The notes beneath the pieces were generated by a model. The model was not told the DNA's origin, searched no databases, and saw nothing but the letters and a program-made list of their open reading frames with translations. A stretch of 60,299 nt of DNA from Deltaproteobacteria bacterium. GTDB taxonomy: Bacteria > Desulfobacterota > JADFVX01. The DNA is taken from assembly GCA_029860075.1 (NCBI GenBank), contig JAOUBX010000022.1, positions 1 to 60,299 on the forward strand, read 5' to 3'. The first letter of the stretch is position 1. Each line of letters begins with the position of its first letter. Positions 25,920-35,448 of this stretch are shown in pieces. A program made the position numbers and the translations under genes.

Positions 25920-27056
25920 ATGAAACTTGGACTTTTTTTTTCTCGTGGCATATCTCTGCAAGTTTGGTTGGAAAGTGGTTTATTAGAGAGAGAGAAGCTA
26001 ATCTACGAAGCTCATCTGAATAATAAAACTCTTTCCAAAGTATATTGGTTTACCTACGGCATAAATGATTTTTTTTTAAGTAATGAACTCAAGAAAAAAG
26101 GGAAGCTTCATCTTAATATTGAAGTGATTCCCATGCCATGTTTTTTTATAGGTAGACTCGGTATTCTGATTTACAGCCTGCTCCTGCCCTTTCTACATTT
26201 TTCTTTATTGAAGCCTCTCCATATTCTAAAAACCAATCAAATGAACGGCAGTTGGTCTGCTGTGATTGCCAGTTGGCTGATTCATAGGCCGCTATTATTA
26301 AGAACGGGATACACATGGTCATTATTACGAAAGAGACAGAACATTTCTAAATTCAAACTAACGTTAATAGAAATAATTGAAAATTTTGCTTATAAAAATG
26401 CTGCTGCCGCAATAGTTACAACTGAAAACCAAAGAAAAAACATTGTAGAAAGCTACTCGATTCCCAAAAGCAATATTTATGTAATCCCAAACTATATTGA
26501 TACGCAATTATTTGTACCTGAAAATTCAAAGACAAAATATAAAGATCGTCTCATCTTTATCGGCCGGTTGAATAAGGAAAAGAACCTTTTCAACCTATTT
26601 GAAGCCATCGGAAAGACAAATTTAACATTAGACATATATGGTAAGGGAGAACTGCAGCCAATGCTGGAGCAACTCAGTATTGATAGAGGCATAAAGGTTT
26701 CCTTTATGGGCGCTGTTCCCAATTCAGAATTGCCGGGAATATTAAATCGCTACAAGTACTATATACTGCCATCACATTTTGAAGGAATGCCAAAGACCTT
26801 GCTTGAAGCTATGGCCTGTGGACTGGTTTGTATTGGAACTAACGTCCAGGGGATAAATGAGGTCATTGAAGATAGTTTAACAGGTTACCTTGCAAAAGGG
26901 ACAGATTCCAAATCTATTCTTGAAGCTATAAATAAGGCGATTACAAATGATGATAACGAAATCAGTAAAAGAGCTATAAAAGAAATTCAAGAAAATTATT
27001 CTTTAGATAGTATCGTCAAAAGAGAAATGACTATTTTTAAAAAACTATTACATTAG
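25920..27056 (+). CDS. Glycosyltransferase, GT4 family
   Basis: Protein of 378 residues, the normal GT4 length. The donor half shows VIPNYIDTQLFVPE, RLIFIGRLNKEKNLFNLFEA, LDIYGKGELQPML and the site PSHFEGMPKTLLEAMACGLVC with the E-x7-E pair. An internal hydrophobic region (about 75-105) may associate with the membrane. AAGGA lies ahead of the ATG at 25920. The 206-base gap after it (27057-27262) shows no gene, hairpin terminator or convincing promoter. Confidence 0.85.
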   Translation: MKLGLFFSRGISLQVWLESGLLEREKLIYEAHLNNKTLSKVYWFTYGINDFFLSNELKKKGKLHLNIEVIPMPCFFIGRLGILIYSLLLPFLHFSLLKPLHILKTNQMNGSWSAVIASWLIHRPLLLRTGYTWSLLRKRQNISKFKLTLIEIIENFAYKNAAAAIVTTENQRKNIVESYSIPKSNIYVIPNYIDTQLFVPENSKTKYKDRLIFIGRLNKEKNLFNLFEAIGKTNLTLDIYGKGELQPMLEQLSIDRGIKVSFMGAVPNSELPGILNRYKYYILPSHFEGMPKTLLEAMACGLVCIGTNVQGINEVIEDSLTGYLAKGTDSKSILEAINKAITNDDNEISKRAIKEIQENYSLDSIVKREMTIFKKLLH

Positions 27057-27262
27057 TTTCTGCGTAAAAATACTGTTTATCAATATAATATTTTATCACA
27101 TGAGCTTTTAGGTTGCCTGATTAACCGGATCGTGCCTATAATCTCGCCTAATACTTACTCCCCCTACACAATTATCTAATTGATCCAATAAAATTTGGTC
27201 ATTGTGCGCTGGATGAGAGGATATCAGGATTACTGACGGGATAATAAAGAACAAAAAGATAA

Positions 27263-28096
27263 ATGAAAAAAATAGAAGTAGAAATAAGTATAATAATGTC
27301 CGTATATAATGGAGAAAGATGGTTAAGTGAATCTATAGATTCCGTACTCAATCAAAGCTATAATAACTTCGAGTTAATAGTAATTGACGATGGTTCAACA
27401 GATAAGTCAGTAAATATTTTAAATCACTACATGATTAAGGACAAACGAATCAGGGTATTTCATAATAAACAAAATATAGGATTGACACGATCGCTTAACA
27501 GAGGATTAGAATTATCACAAGGCAAGTTCATTGCACGCATAGATTGTGATGATATATGGCACCCTGAAAAGTTGAGTAAACAAATAGAATACCTGGAAGA
27601 GCATCCTTACATTTCTATAGTAGGAACAGCATGCAATGTGATAGATGAAAATGGCCATGTTTCTGAAACACAAAAGATTCGATTTGTGAAAGAGGATAAA
27701 AGCATCAGACAATCAATTGTAAAGTTCAATCCTTTTACTCATTCATCAATTCTATTTAAAAAGGATGTTTACAAAGAACTTGGTGGATATAATAATAGTT
27801 TTGAATTTGCTCAGGATTATGAGTATTGGATTAGAATCCTGCAAAGGTACAAAGGGGATAACTTGGCTCAAGCTTTGACCTTTCGACGAAATTCACCAAG
27901 TTGTATAACCATTAAAAGGGAAAAAAAACAGCGCTGGTTTGCAATAAAAGTTAAGTGTAAAGCAATAAAATTACACAGGAGACCACTTGTAGAAATCATT
28001 CATACATTACAAGATATATCCGTTATTGTCATTCCCAACTTCATACTTTCTGAGCTTAGAAAAGTAAAGAGGGCAATAACCAGACTTTATCAATGA
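27263..28096 (+). CDS. Glycosyltransferase, GT2 family
   Basis: Inverting GT-A enzyme of 277 residues. It has ISIIMSVYNGERWLSESI at the start, LIVIDDGSTDKS for the nucleotide, the metal-binding D-x-D as IDCDD within GKFIARIDCDDIWHP (about 90-104), and the acceptor-side FAQDYEYWIR motif near residue 185. It begins IEVEISII with no signal peptide, so it works at the cytoplasmic face. The AT-rich gap that follows (28097-28254) contains nothing I can identify. Confidence 0.87.
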   Translation: MKKIEVEISIIMSVYNGERWLSESIDSVLNQSYNNFELIVIDDGSTDKSVNILNHYMIKDKRIRVFHNKQNIGLTRSLNRGLELSQGKFIARIDCDDIWHPEKLSKQIEYLEEHPYISIVGTACNVIDENGHVSETQKIRFVKEDKSIRQSIVKFNPFTHSSILFKKDVYKELGGYNNSFEFAQDYEYWIRILQRYKGDNLAQALTFRRNSPSCITIKREKKQRWFAIKVKCKAIKLHRRPLVEIIHTLQDISVIVIPNFILSELRKVKRAITRLYQ

Positions 28097-28254
28097 TATT
28101 AGTTTTTAAACTCTTGTCACTTTTTAAAGTTAATTTCTGGCAAATTCAGTTTTGAATATAAGCATGTCAAAGAATATCAGAAGAAACTAGCCTATATATT
28201 TCAGGTTATTTTCATGAATTATTGAAAATATAAACCATATAAGTAGCAAGTAGA

Positions 28255-29475
28255 TTGGAACCAAAAAAAATCATAATCATCCATCAAGAAGATCTTTTCG
28301 GCAGAAAAATCAGCGGAATTCTCTCATTTATTAAGCAATTTATCCGTTTTGCACCCTCTAGCATGAAAATTGAATATATCGGCATCACAAGTAATATTAC
28401 TGAGCGTCCAGTAAAAAAGTGGCAAAAAATTAACATGGAAGACAAAACCATTAACTTTTTACCACTTTTATATGTGAAAGATGAAAATAAAAAATCCATA
28501 ATACCCCTATCAGCTAAATTTGCTTTTCAATTAAGGTTATTAAGAAAAAAGTCATTTAGAGATAGTATTTTATTTTTTCACCGTATAGAGCCAATTGCCG
28601 TACTGAAGAAAACAGATTGTCCTAAAATATATTTAACTCATGCAGATATTGAAAAACAAATATTATCAAAAACAACTGAGAAGCTGTGGAATAAGTTCCC
28701 TCAATTTTACATTCGACTTGAGGAATCGTTATTACCAAATATCGACAAGATATTTACTGTTACAGAAAACTCACTAAAGTATTATCAAACCAGATACCCG
28801 CAATATAATGACAAGTTCGCCTTTCAATCAATATGTATCGATACTACAAAATTTTCACCAGCAAAGAAGGCTTTATCTCTTCAGAGGAAATATTTAATTA
28901 AAAAATGGCCATCCCTCTCAAATAAGTCTAGATGGATAATCTTTACTGGACGTCTTCAGGAAGCAAAAGCTCCTGAAAAATTAGTTAAAGTATTTTCTAA
29001 GATAGTGCAGGAATTTCCTTACACTAATTTAATAATTATTGGAGATGGTGATCTCAAAAACAACTTGCTAAACTTCATAAATGACCTTGGACTTAACAAT
29101 AGCATTTTCCTTCTTGGCTCTTTGGAACAAACAGAAATTGCTGATTTTCTTAGAGCAAGTGATGTTTTCTTATTAACGAGTAATTCTGAAGGCTTGCCAA
29201 ACTCTATCCTGGAAGCATTAGCATGCGGGACACCAGTTGTTACCACAAACGTAGGTGATGTATCAAAGGTTGTAATAGAAAGTTTTTCAGGTGAAATTGC
29301 TTCTGATTTTTCAGTAGAGGAAATATGCAAAAGTCTATTAAAAGTCTTAAGGGAACCTGCTAAATACACTATGGAAAATTGCGTTTCATCAATTAAGGAC
29401 TTTTCCTCTGAAAAAGCACTTCAAAATATGTATAATACTTGCCTTGTGCTTCAAGGTAATTCTAATTCTCATTAG
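28255..29475 (+). CDS. Glycosyltransferase, GT4 family
   Basis: Protein of 406 residues. The C-terminal half is a standard GT4 donor domain: WIIFTGRLQEAKAPEKLVKV, LIIIGDGDLKNNL, VFLLTSNSEGLPNSILEALA and CGTPVVTTNVGDV. The start is probably the TTG at 28255; no ATG with a ribosome site lies near, and the first residues (KKIIIIHQEDLFGRKISG) already form strand 1 of the fold. It precedes the WecG-like gene and should add a sugar to the lipid-linked chain. Confidence 0.82.
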   Translation: MEPKKIIIIHQEDLFGRKISGILSFIKQFIRFAPSSMKIEYIGITSNITERPVKKWQKINMEDKTINFLPLLYVKDENKKSIIPLSAKFAFQLRLLRKKSFRDSILFFHRIEPIAVLKKTDCPKIYLTHADIEKQILSKTTEKLWNKFPQFYIRLEESLLPNIDKIFTVTENSLKYYQTRYPQYNDKFAFQSICIDTTKFSPAKKALSLQRKYLIKKWPSLSNKSRWIIFTGRLQEAKAPEKLVKVFSKIVQEFPYTNLIIIGDGDLKNNLLNFINDLGLNNSIFLLGSLEQTEIADFLRASDVFLLTSNSEGLPNSILEALACGTPVVTTNVGDVSKVVIESFSGEIASDFSVEEICKSLLKVLREPAKYTMENCVSSIKDFSSEKALQNMYNTCLVLQGNSNSH

Positions 29476-29520
29476 TACCTTTCAAATTAACCGATAAAGA
29501 TAAAGTATTAATTTCACAAT

Positions 29521-30303
29521 ATGCCTGAAAAAAGTATACAAATGTTTAATATTAATATTAATGCTGCTACATTGGAAGAAGCTGCAGATATGGTAATTAA
29601 TGCATCAAAAAAAAGAGAAAAAGGGCTAGTAGTTACGCCTAATGTTGACCATATGGTAAAACTTGATAAAGACAGCGAATTTATGAAGATTTATAAAAAT
29701 GCTTTATTTATATTCGCAGATGGTATGCCTATTGTGTGGTTAAGCAAAATACTTCCAGGAATGAGTCTACCTGAGCGTGTAACGGGGGCAGACTTGCTAC
29801 CAAAAGTCTGTGAAAAAGCATCTAATAGTGGATTGAAAGTTATGATAATTGGAGGTATGATAGGGGTTGCTGAAGAAGCTTCATCAAAACTCAAAAAAAA
29901 GTTTAATAACTTAAATATTGTTGGCACTTATTGTCCTCCCATGGGTTTTGAAAAAAACCATGAAGAAACAATGAGAATAATTGGTTTTTGCAACAGTAGA
30001 AAACCAGATATCATTTTTTTTGGAGTGGGAGCCCCTAAACAGGAAAAGTGGGCTTCTTCCAATATAAATCAGTTAAATGATTGTATTATTTTATGTGTTG
30101 GAGCAGCTATCGATTTTGCAGCTGGAAATATCCAGAGGGCGCCCAAATTTATCCAAAATATAGGCTTTGAATGGTTCTGGCGTTTAATTAAAGATCCTAG
30201 AAGACTATGGAAAAGATATCTTATTCAGGATAGCTGGTTTATTCTAATGACCCTTCGTGAACTTACAAAACAATTAATATATCTCAAGAAAACATCTCCG
30301 TAA
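29521..30303 (+). CDS. WecG/TagA/CpsF family glycosyltransferase (GT26)
   Basis: Protein of 260 residues. It shows the family signatures TPNVDHMVKL, FADGMPIVWLSKI, a VMIIGGMIGVAE loop, PDIIFFGVGAPKQEKW, and the C-terminal AAIDFAAGNIQRAPKF and GFEWFWRLIKDPRRLWKRY. Family members add the second sugar to an undecaprenyl-linked first sugar. It fits with the initiating transferase at 31972. A broken fragment of a second, diverged copy lies at 31720-31845. This is the most AT-rich stretch of the locus. Confidence 0.88.
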   Translation: MPEKSIQMFNININAATLEEAADMVINASKKREKGLVVTPNVDHMVKLDKDSEFMKIYKNALFIFADGMPIVWLSKILPGMSLPERVTGADLLPKVCEKASNSGLKVMIIGGMIGVAEEASSKLKKKFNNLNIVGTYCPPMGFEKNHEETMRIIGFCNSRKPDIIFFGVGAPKQEKWASSNINQLNDCIILCVGAAIDFAAGNIQRAPKFIQNIGFEWFWRLIKDPRRLWKRYLIQDSWFILMTLRELTKQLIYLKKTSP

Positions 30304-30325
30304 TTCTTACATTGAAATTCTAAAA

Positions 30326-30853
30326 ATGAAGAATATTAAACAAATATTTAAATACTTTCTTTACTTTATATACATTAGTGCCATCAGATTTACACCAGAA
30401 AATTATAGGCCATACAGTTTATTTTTCCCCTTGTTTAGAAAGTTTTTAGTCTCTAACTTTACGGATAAATGTGGTAAGGGCTTAGTAGTTAAACATAACT
30501 CAGATATATCACCTCATATTAAAATTGGTAATTTTTCTGAGTTAGGCACGCGGTGCATGATTCAGTCCAATACTACCTTAGGTAACAATGTGATTATGGG
30601 GCCGGATGTAAAAATTTATACAAGAAATCATAATTATTCATCAATAAAAGATCCCGTACGAGTTCAGGGTAAAATTCACAAAACAACAACAATAGGAAAC
30701 GATGTATGGATTGGCGCAAATGTTATCATTCTTCCTGGAATAACGGTTGGAAATAAAGTTGTGATAGGAGCGGGGTCTGTTATAACCAAGAACATTCCTG
30801 ACTTAGTTGTCGTTGGAGGAAACCCAGCTAAAATAATTAAAGAGAGAATATAA
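30326..30853 (+). CDS. Hexapeptide-repeat (left-handed beta-helix) acyltransferase
   Basis: Protein of 175 residues. From about 60 on it shows imperfect hexapeptide repeats, for example IKIGNFSELGTRCMIQ, GNNVIMGPDVKIY, GNDVWIGANVIILPGITVGNKVVIGAGSV and VVGGNPAKIIKER, as in the WcaF/LacA acetyltransferases. The catalytic His is probably in YTRNHNYS. It would O-acetylate a sugar of the glycan. The N-terminal 45 residues include a hydrophobic patch but no clear signal peptide. It lies 22 bases after the WecG-like gene. Confidence 0.85.
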   Translation: MKNIKQIFKYFLYFIYISAIRFTPENYRPYSLFFPLFRKFLVSNFTDKCGKGLVVKHNSDISPHIKIGNFSELGTRCMIQSNTTLGNNVIMGPDVKIYTRNHNYSSIKDPVRVQGKIHKTTTIGNDVWIGANVIILPGITVGNKVVIGAGSVITKNIPDLVVVGGNPAKIIKERI

Positions 30854-30860
30854 AAGTAAT

Positions 30861-31736
30861 TTGAGAAAAAAAGTTATTTATATAATGGGTGCCGGTCGAA
30901 GTGGGACAACCTTGCTTGACATAATACTTGGGAACTCGGAAGACATATTTAGTTGTGGTGAATTAGTCAGGTTTCCCACTTTACGAGGAATTCCTCATGG
31001 TTCGAAAAAAAATGATTTTAAATATACTTTTTGGAGCAAGATAGAAAAAAAGTTTTTTTCTAAATTTCCCAAAATAATTACATATGATGATTTGCTCACT
31101 CTTTCGATGAAGATAGAGTTTCACCGTTCTTTCTTAATTAATTTTTTTGGATTCTTACCTTCAAAACACCTTAAAATGTATAAAGTTTACATCAATAATT
31201 TATTTTCATCAATTTTTGAAGAAATTGATGAAAATATCATTATTGATTCATCTAAATATCCGTCAAGAGCTTTAGCTCTGAGTAGATATTTGGATTATGA
31301 GTTGTACTGCATCTATTTAATTAGAAACCCGGCTCATGTAGTTAATGCTTTTCAAAAAAAGGATATAGAACAACCATCAAAAAACTATTTTAGTGCAAAT
31401 ATTTACTATTTTATCATTAATTTATATTCTACTTTTGTAAAATTTATTATTTACAAAAGAAATTTTGTTATGATTAAATACGATGATTTAGTTGATAATC
31501 CCATGGAATGTTTAAAAAAAATAGAAAGTACTTTTAAAATTCACTTAAGTAAATCTAAAAAATTAATTGAGAATAATAAAGAGCTTAATGTTGGTTTACT
31601 TTTTGATGGCAATAGAATTCGGCAGAGTAAAACTATTAATTTAAAAAGAAAAGCATATAAGAAAACAAGCGGTATAAAAAATCTGTTGCCTATCATTATA
31701 AATTTTTTTTGGTGGAAAGAAGGACAAAAAAAATGA
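30861..31736 (+). CDS. Sulfotransferase family protein
   Basis: Protein of 291 residues. VIYIMGAGRSGTTLLDIIL (about 5-23) is the PAPS 5'-phosphosulfate loop, and YELYCIYLIRNPAHVVNAF (about 147-165) matches the 3'-phosphate-binding element. It starts with TTG at 30861, seven bases after the acyltransferase stop; no in-frame ATG is close. The reading frame is unusually rich in Lys, Asn, Ile and Phe, in step with the very AT-rich DNA here. It would sulfate a sugar hydroxyl, like the gene at 24843, although the two proteins look only distantly related. Confidence 0.75.
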   Translation: MRKKVIYIMGAGRSGTTLLDIILGNSEDIFSCGELVRFPTLRGIPHGSKKNDFKYTFWSKIEKKFFSKFPKIITYDDLLTLSMKIEFHRSFLINFFGFLPSKHLKMYKVYINNLFSSIFEEIDENIIIDSSKYPSRALALSRYLDYELYCIYLIRNPAHVVNAFQKKDIEQPSKNYFSANIYYFIINLYSTFVKFIIYKRNFVMIKYDDLVDNPMECLKKIESTFKIHLSKSKKLIENNKELNVGLLFDGNRIRQSKTINLKRKAYKKTSGIKNLLPIIINFFWWKEGQKK

Positions 31737-31845
31737 AGGTTTAAAAACAATATTGATGGGTGGTATGCCCGGCGTTGCAGATAAAGCAGCCAATGAACTT
31801 AAAAAAAATACTCAAGGTTAAATATTGTAGGTACATATTCAACCC
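31720..31845 (+). pseudogene. Frameshifted fragment of a second wecG/tagA-like gene
   Basis: Just after the sulfotransferase a short stretch translates as NEGLKTILMGGMPGVADKAA and then NELKKNTQG before a stop. This matches the part of the intact gene at 29521 that reads NSGLKVMIIGGM. After the stop, the next frame continues as LNIVGTYST (about 31818-31844), again matching LNIVGTYCP of the intact protein. So about 120 bases of a WecG-type gene remain, with at least one frameshift. The sequence differs from the neighbouring copy, so it is a separate, decayed homologue rather than a fresh duplicate. The rest of 31846-31971 holds no gene. Confidence 0.7.
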
Positions 31846-31971
31846 TTAAATTGAATTTACAGAAAAAATGTTATACTAACTATCTTTTATGCAATATTAA
31901 ATCATTTATGTTATTATCCATTATTATTGATTCATTGATATTAATTGAGTTTCTCTAAAGGGGGTATGTAT

Positions 31972-33381
31972 ATGCTTAAAAAGCACTGGCAGTTTCTCTC
32001 AAGTGTTTTTGCATTTGCAGATATTCTAATTATCGCTGTCTCATGGACTATTGCATATCACATAAGGTTTTCTGGTTTATGGTGGGAAAATATTCGAGTT
32101 AATCCTCTTTCAAAGCAGTATTTAATAATATTAGTACCCATCCTTATTCTATGGCCTTTTATTTTTAAAAACATGGGCTTATATAAACAGAGAAGAATTT
32201 CCTCAATAATTACCGAAGTATTTGATGTGTCAAAAGCTTCTACCCTGGCTATGATCATACTTGTCAGCACGACTTACTTTATTCGGAAAGATGAGTACTC
32301 CAGGCTGGTATTTTTCTACTTCTGGATCATAAGCATAATTCTCCTTTCCGTCGAAAGATTTATTTTAAGAGAATTCCTTCGCAGTTTTCGACAAAAAGGC
32401 TACAACTTCAGACTCGTTCTCATTGTCGGAGCAGGTGATTTAGGTGTCAGGGTTCTAAAAAAGGTAAAGTCTAGCCCCTGGTCGGGACTTAAAGTTGTCG
32501 GATTGATTGATGACAATATAACAAAAGGTGAAGTGATCGAAGGCCATAAAGTCATTGGAAAAACAAAAAACATAAGAAACATTATTAAAGAGTATGAGGT
32601 TGATCAAGTATTTGTAGCCCTTCCGGTGCAGGCATATAAGCGACTCACTTATGTGGTAAACAGTCTCAGTGATGAAACAGTAACCGTCAGAATTGTGCCT
32701 GATCTATATCAGACAATGACCTTGAATGCGGGCATTGAAGATTTTGATGGTATGCCCTTAATCAATCTAACGGAAAGCCCCATGTATGGGTGGAGTGTCA
32801 TTGTCAAAAGGTTGTCAGATATTCTTGTTGCCTCCATTGCACTTTTGCTTACATCTCCATTACTACTTCTCATATCAATTATTATTAAACTTACATCAAG
32901 TGGTCCTATCGTTTTTAAACAGAAACGTTATGGCCTTGATGGGAAAGAAATCAAGGTCTATAAATTTCGGACAATGTCTGTATCTGAAGATGGCGAACAG
33001 GTTCTGCAGGCTACAAAATCTGACCCTAGAGTCACTCCCTTCGGTGCTTTTCTCCGTAAAACAAGCCTTGATGAATTGCCCCAATTCCTGAATGTATTGC
33101 AGGGTCGCATGTCTGTCGTCGGACCAAGACCACATGCAGTTATTCATAATGAAGAATATAAGAAAATAGTAAAAAGTTACATGCTAAGGCACAAGGTAAA
33201 GCCCGGTATCACTGGCTGGGCACAGGTTAATGGCTGGCGTGGTGAAACTAACACCCTGGAAAAAATTGAGAAAAGAGTTGAACATGACCTTTACTACATC
33301 GAAAACTGGTCAGTATGGCTGGATATTAAAATAATGTGGCTCACAATCTGGAAGGGTTTTATTCATAAACACGCCTATTAA
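31972..33381 (+). CDS. Undecaprenyl-phosphate sugar phosphotransferase (WcaJ/WbaP family)
   Basis: Membrane enzyme of about 469 residues that puts the first sugar-1-phosphate on undecaprenyl phosphate. N-terminal hydrophobic segments lie near 10-30, 45-65, 85-105 and 115-130. Then comes a Rossmann-like CoA-binding domain ([13 protein letters not shown]). A further membrane segment (about 285-305) precedes the catalytic bacterial sugar transferase domain, with [26 protein letters not shown] and [17 protein letters not shown] chose ATG 31972 because AAAGGGGG lies at the right distance; a TTG at 31945 and an ATG at 31966 are less likely. It closes the glycan locus on its right side. Confidence 0.9.
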   Translation: MLKKHWQFLSSVFAFADILIIAVSWTIAYHIRFSGLWWENIRVNPLSKQYLIILVPILILWPFIFKNMGLYKQRRISSIITEVFDVSKASTLAMIILVSTTYFIRKDEYSRLVFFYFWIISIILLSVERFILREFLRSFRQKGYNFRLVLIVGAGDLGVRVLKKVKSSPWSGLKVVGLIDDNITKGEVIEGHKVIGKTKNIRNIIKEYEVDQVFVALPVQAYKRLTYVVNSLSDETVTVRIVPDLYQTMTLNAGIEDFDGMPLINLTESPMYGWSVIVKRLSDILVASIALLLTSPLLLLISIIIKLTSSGPIVFKQKRYGLDGKEIKVYKFRTMSVSEDGEQVLQATKSDPRVTPFGAFLRKTSLDELPQFLNVLQGRMSVVGPRPHAVIHNEEYKKIVKSYMLRHKVKPGITGWAQVNGWRGETNTLEKIEKRVEHDLYYIENWSVWLDIKIMWLTIWKGFIHKHAY

Positions 33382-33436
33382 ATAAATATTTTTCACCTGG
33401 ATATACCATTTATCATATTTTATAAAGAGAGCTTTA

Positions 33437-34099
33437 ATGGACGCCCTAAATTGTATTAAAACCAGAAAAAGCATTCGCAAGTTCAAACCGGAGACGGTCC
33501 CAAAGGAAATCCTCATTGAAGTCATTGAAACAGCTCAGCGAAGCCCCTCCTACAAAAACAGCCAACCCTGGGAAGTTATCATCATCTCAGGCAAGGAGAA
33601 AGATGAGCTTTCCAGGCTGCTTGTCGGTCTTCTTGAAGAGAATGAAGTAAAAAAACCTGACATCCCTGAACCAACGGGCTGGCCGGCCCCTGTTGAAGAG
33701 CGAATCAAATCAACACTCGACAATAGAAGCAAGCTCTTCCACATTGACCTGACCGATCCTGAAAATATCAAAAGATCTAAAAAAGCCAACTTCAGGTTCT
33801 ATGGAGCGCCTCATGCCATCTTTTTCTACCAGGACGCATCACTTAACGAGTGGTCCATTCTCGACATGGGTATGTTCATCCAGAGTGTCATGCTGGCTGC
33901 TAATGCAAAAGGACTCGGCACAGTACCCCAGGCTTACCTTACGGACTATTCGGGTGAAGTCAGACAGTTTCTCGGCATAGCTGACTCAAAACGTCTTGTC
34001 CTTGGAATGTCAATCGGATATGCGGACATGGATGACAAAATTAACAGCGCCATGACCGGCAGAGAAGATTTAGAGAAAATAGTTCACTGGATAGAATAA
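33437..34099 (+). CDS. Nitroreductase family protein
   Basis: FMN-dependent oxidoreductase of 220 residues. The N-terminal CIKTRKSIRKFKPE supplies the FMN-phosphate arginines, RSPSYKNSQPWEV is the usual loop, and the C-terminal LVLGMSIGYAD closes the flavin site. Substrates of this family are quinones, nitro compounds and others, and the sequence does not tell which. From here on base composition is less AT-rich and the genes are housekeeping-like. The short gap to the convergent Dabb gene (34100-34131) shows no clear hairpin. Confidence 0.88.
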   Translation: MDALNCIKTRKSIRKFKPETVPKEILIEVIETAQRSPSYKNSQPWEVIIISGKEKDELSRLLVGLLEENEVKKPDIPEPTGWPAPVEERIKSTLDNRSKLFHIDLTDPENIKRSKKANFRFYGAPHAIFFYQDASLNEWSILDMGMFIQSVMLAANAKGLGTVPQAYLTDYSGEVRQFLGIADSKRLVLGMSIGYADMDDKINSAMTGREDLEKIVHWIE

Positions 34100-34131
34100 T
34101 CGCTTAAATCCTGTTTTCCACTCTCTTCTTT

Positions 34132-34422
34132 CTAAAACTCATAATCTACCTTAAGCGATGATTCACAAACTTCCTTCACCATCTTAACCACTTCCATATG
34201 GTCGGGGTGAACGGCATAGGCCTCTACATCATCAAAGGTTTCAAAAGTCGAATCAAGGGCGATATGGCAAGAGTTGGGTTTATTGCCAATATCCCTCCCA
34301 ACTATCAATTCCCTGACAACTTCAATCTTGTCTTTCAGTCCTTCCAGCGCCGAGATGAGCTTTTCTCTTTCATCATTAGATGTGCTTTCTTTGAACTTGA
34401 AGAAAACGATATGCCTTATCAT
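34132..34422 (-). CDS. Dabb (stress-responsive alpha/beta barrel) family protein
   Basis: Small protein of 96 residues beginning MIRHIVFFKFKE, the usual start of Dabb proteins, with HIALDSTF, YAVHPDHMEVV and a C-terminal VDYEF. The fold is a ferredoxin-like dimeric barrel of unknown role in most bacteria. I chose the ATG at 34422 because the family sequence begins here and GGAG lies 9 bases ahead; an in-frame ATG further upstream would add 15 unrelated residues. It lies downstream of era on the same strand and may be in its transcript. Confidence 0.82.
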   Translation of the reverse strand: MIRHIVFFKFKESTSNDEREKLISALEGLKDKIEVVRELIVGRDIGNKPNSCHIALDSTFETFDDVEAYAVHPDHMEVVKMVKEVCESSLKVDYEF

Positions 34423-34529
34423 AAAAAGGTTCTCCATTCCATTATAAATATCCGGAGTAAGATCCACGCCCGGAGGACGGGGGACGATAATTCATTAAAA
34501 TCTGTGAAATCTGTATAAATTTCTCTTTA

Positions 34530-35426
34530 TTAATCTATGCCCAGTTCCTTAAGCATCCTGTCACTGCTACTCCAGCCGCTTTTCACTTTCACAAAAATTT
34601 CCAGGAAGACTTTGGCTCCCAACAGGGCTTCTATATCCTTTCTTGCAGCTGTACCTATCTCTCTCATCATGGCCCCCTTTTTGCCGATGATTATTCTCTT
34701 TTGCGAGTCACGCTCAACATAGATAAGGGCCTTGATAACCAGGACATTTTTACTTTCCTTCTCGGTAAATTCCTCAATTTCAACGGCCGTAGAATAGGGA
34801 ACTTCATCTCTCAAACTTCTGTATAGCTTTTCCCTGATAATCTCTGAAACGATAAATCTCTCCGGAAGGTCCGTCAGTTGATCGTCAGAAAAAAAGCGTG
34901 GTCCCTCTTTTAAAATATCCTTTATATTCTCTAAAAGGCTTTCAACCCCCTCCCCCTTTTTTGCGGACAAGGGAATAATATGTCTGAAATCAAACCGTGA
35001 AGAAAGATCATCTATGACTGGCAGGAGCTCTCCCTTTTTAACGAGATCTATCTTGTTTATCACAAGGATGACGGGTTTGCCCGCTTCTTTTAAGAGGTTG
35101 ATGATAAAATCATCACCGCTGCCTGAAATCTTGTTCGCTTCGATGACAAAAACAATGATATCCACCTCCGATATGGTTGATATGGCTGCCTTGACCATAA
35201 CCTTATTCATAAGGTCTCTCGCCTTATGTATACCCGGCGTATCCCAGAATACGATCTGGGCGTCATCAATATTCTTTATTCCCGTTATCCTGTTCCTTGT
35301 TGTCTGCGGCTTATTTGTAATGATGGATAACTTTTCACCCACTATTTCATTGAGTAGCGTCGATTTTCCTACATTAGGTCTGCCGATAATTGAAACAAAA
35401 CCGGATTTAAATGCTTGTTTACTCAT
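34530..35426 (-). CDS. era: GTPase Era
   Basis: Ribosome-assembly GTPase of 298 residues that binds 16S rRNA 3' end. G1 is GRPNVGKS (15-22), the switch region KPQTTRNRI (39-47), G3 DTPG (62-65) and G4 NKID near 125. The C-terminal KH domain contains IIIGKKGAMMREIGTAAR. It is downstream of the radical SAM and rnc genes, a common rnc-era association. Length and all motifs are normal. Confidence 0.97.
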   Translation of the reverse strand: MSKQAFKSGFVSIIGRPNVGKSTLLNEIVGEKLSIITNKPQTTRNRITGIKNIDDAQIVFWDTPGIHKARDLMNKVMVKAAISTISEVDIIVFVIEANKISGSGDDFIINLLKEAGKPVILVINKIDLVKKGELLPVIDDLSSRFDFRHIIPLSAKKGEGVESLLENIKDILKEGPRFFSDDQLTDLPERFIVSEIIREKLYRSLRDEVPYSTAVEIEEFTEKESKNVLVIKALIYVERDSQKRIIIGKKGAMMREIGTAARKDIEALLGAKVFLEIFVKVKSGWSSSDRMLKELGID

Positions 35427-35448
35427 ACTATCTCTCTACATTTATTAT

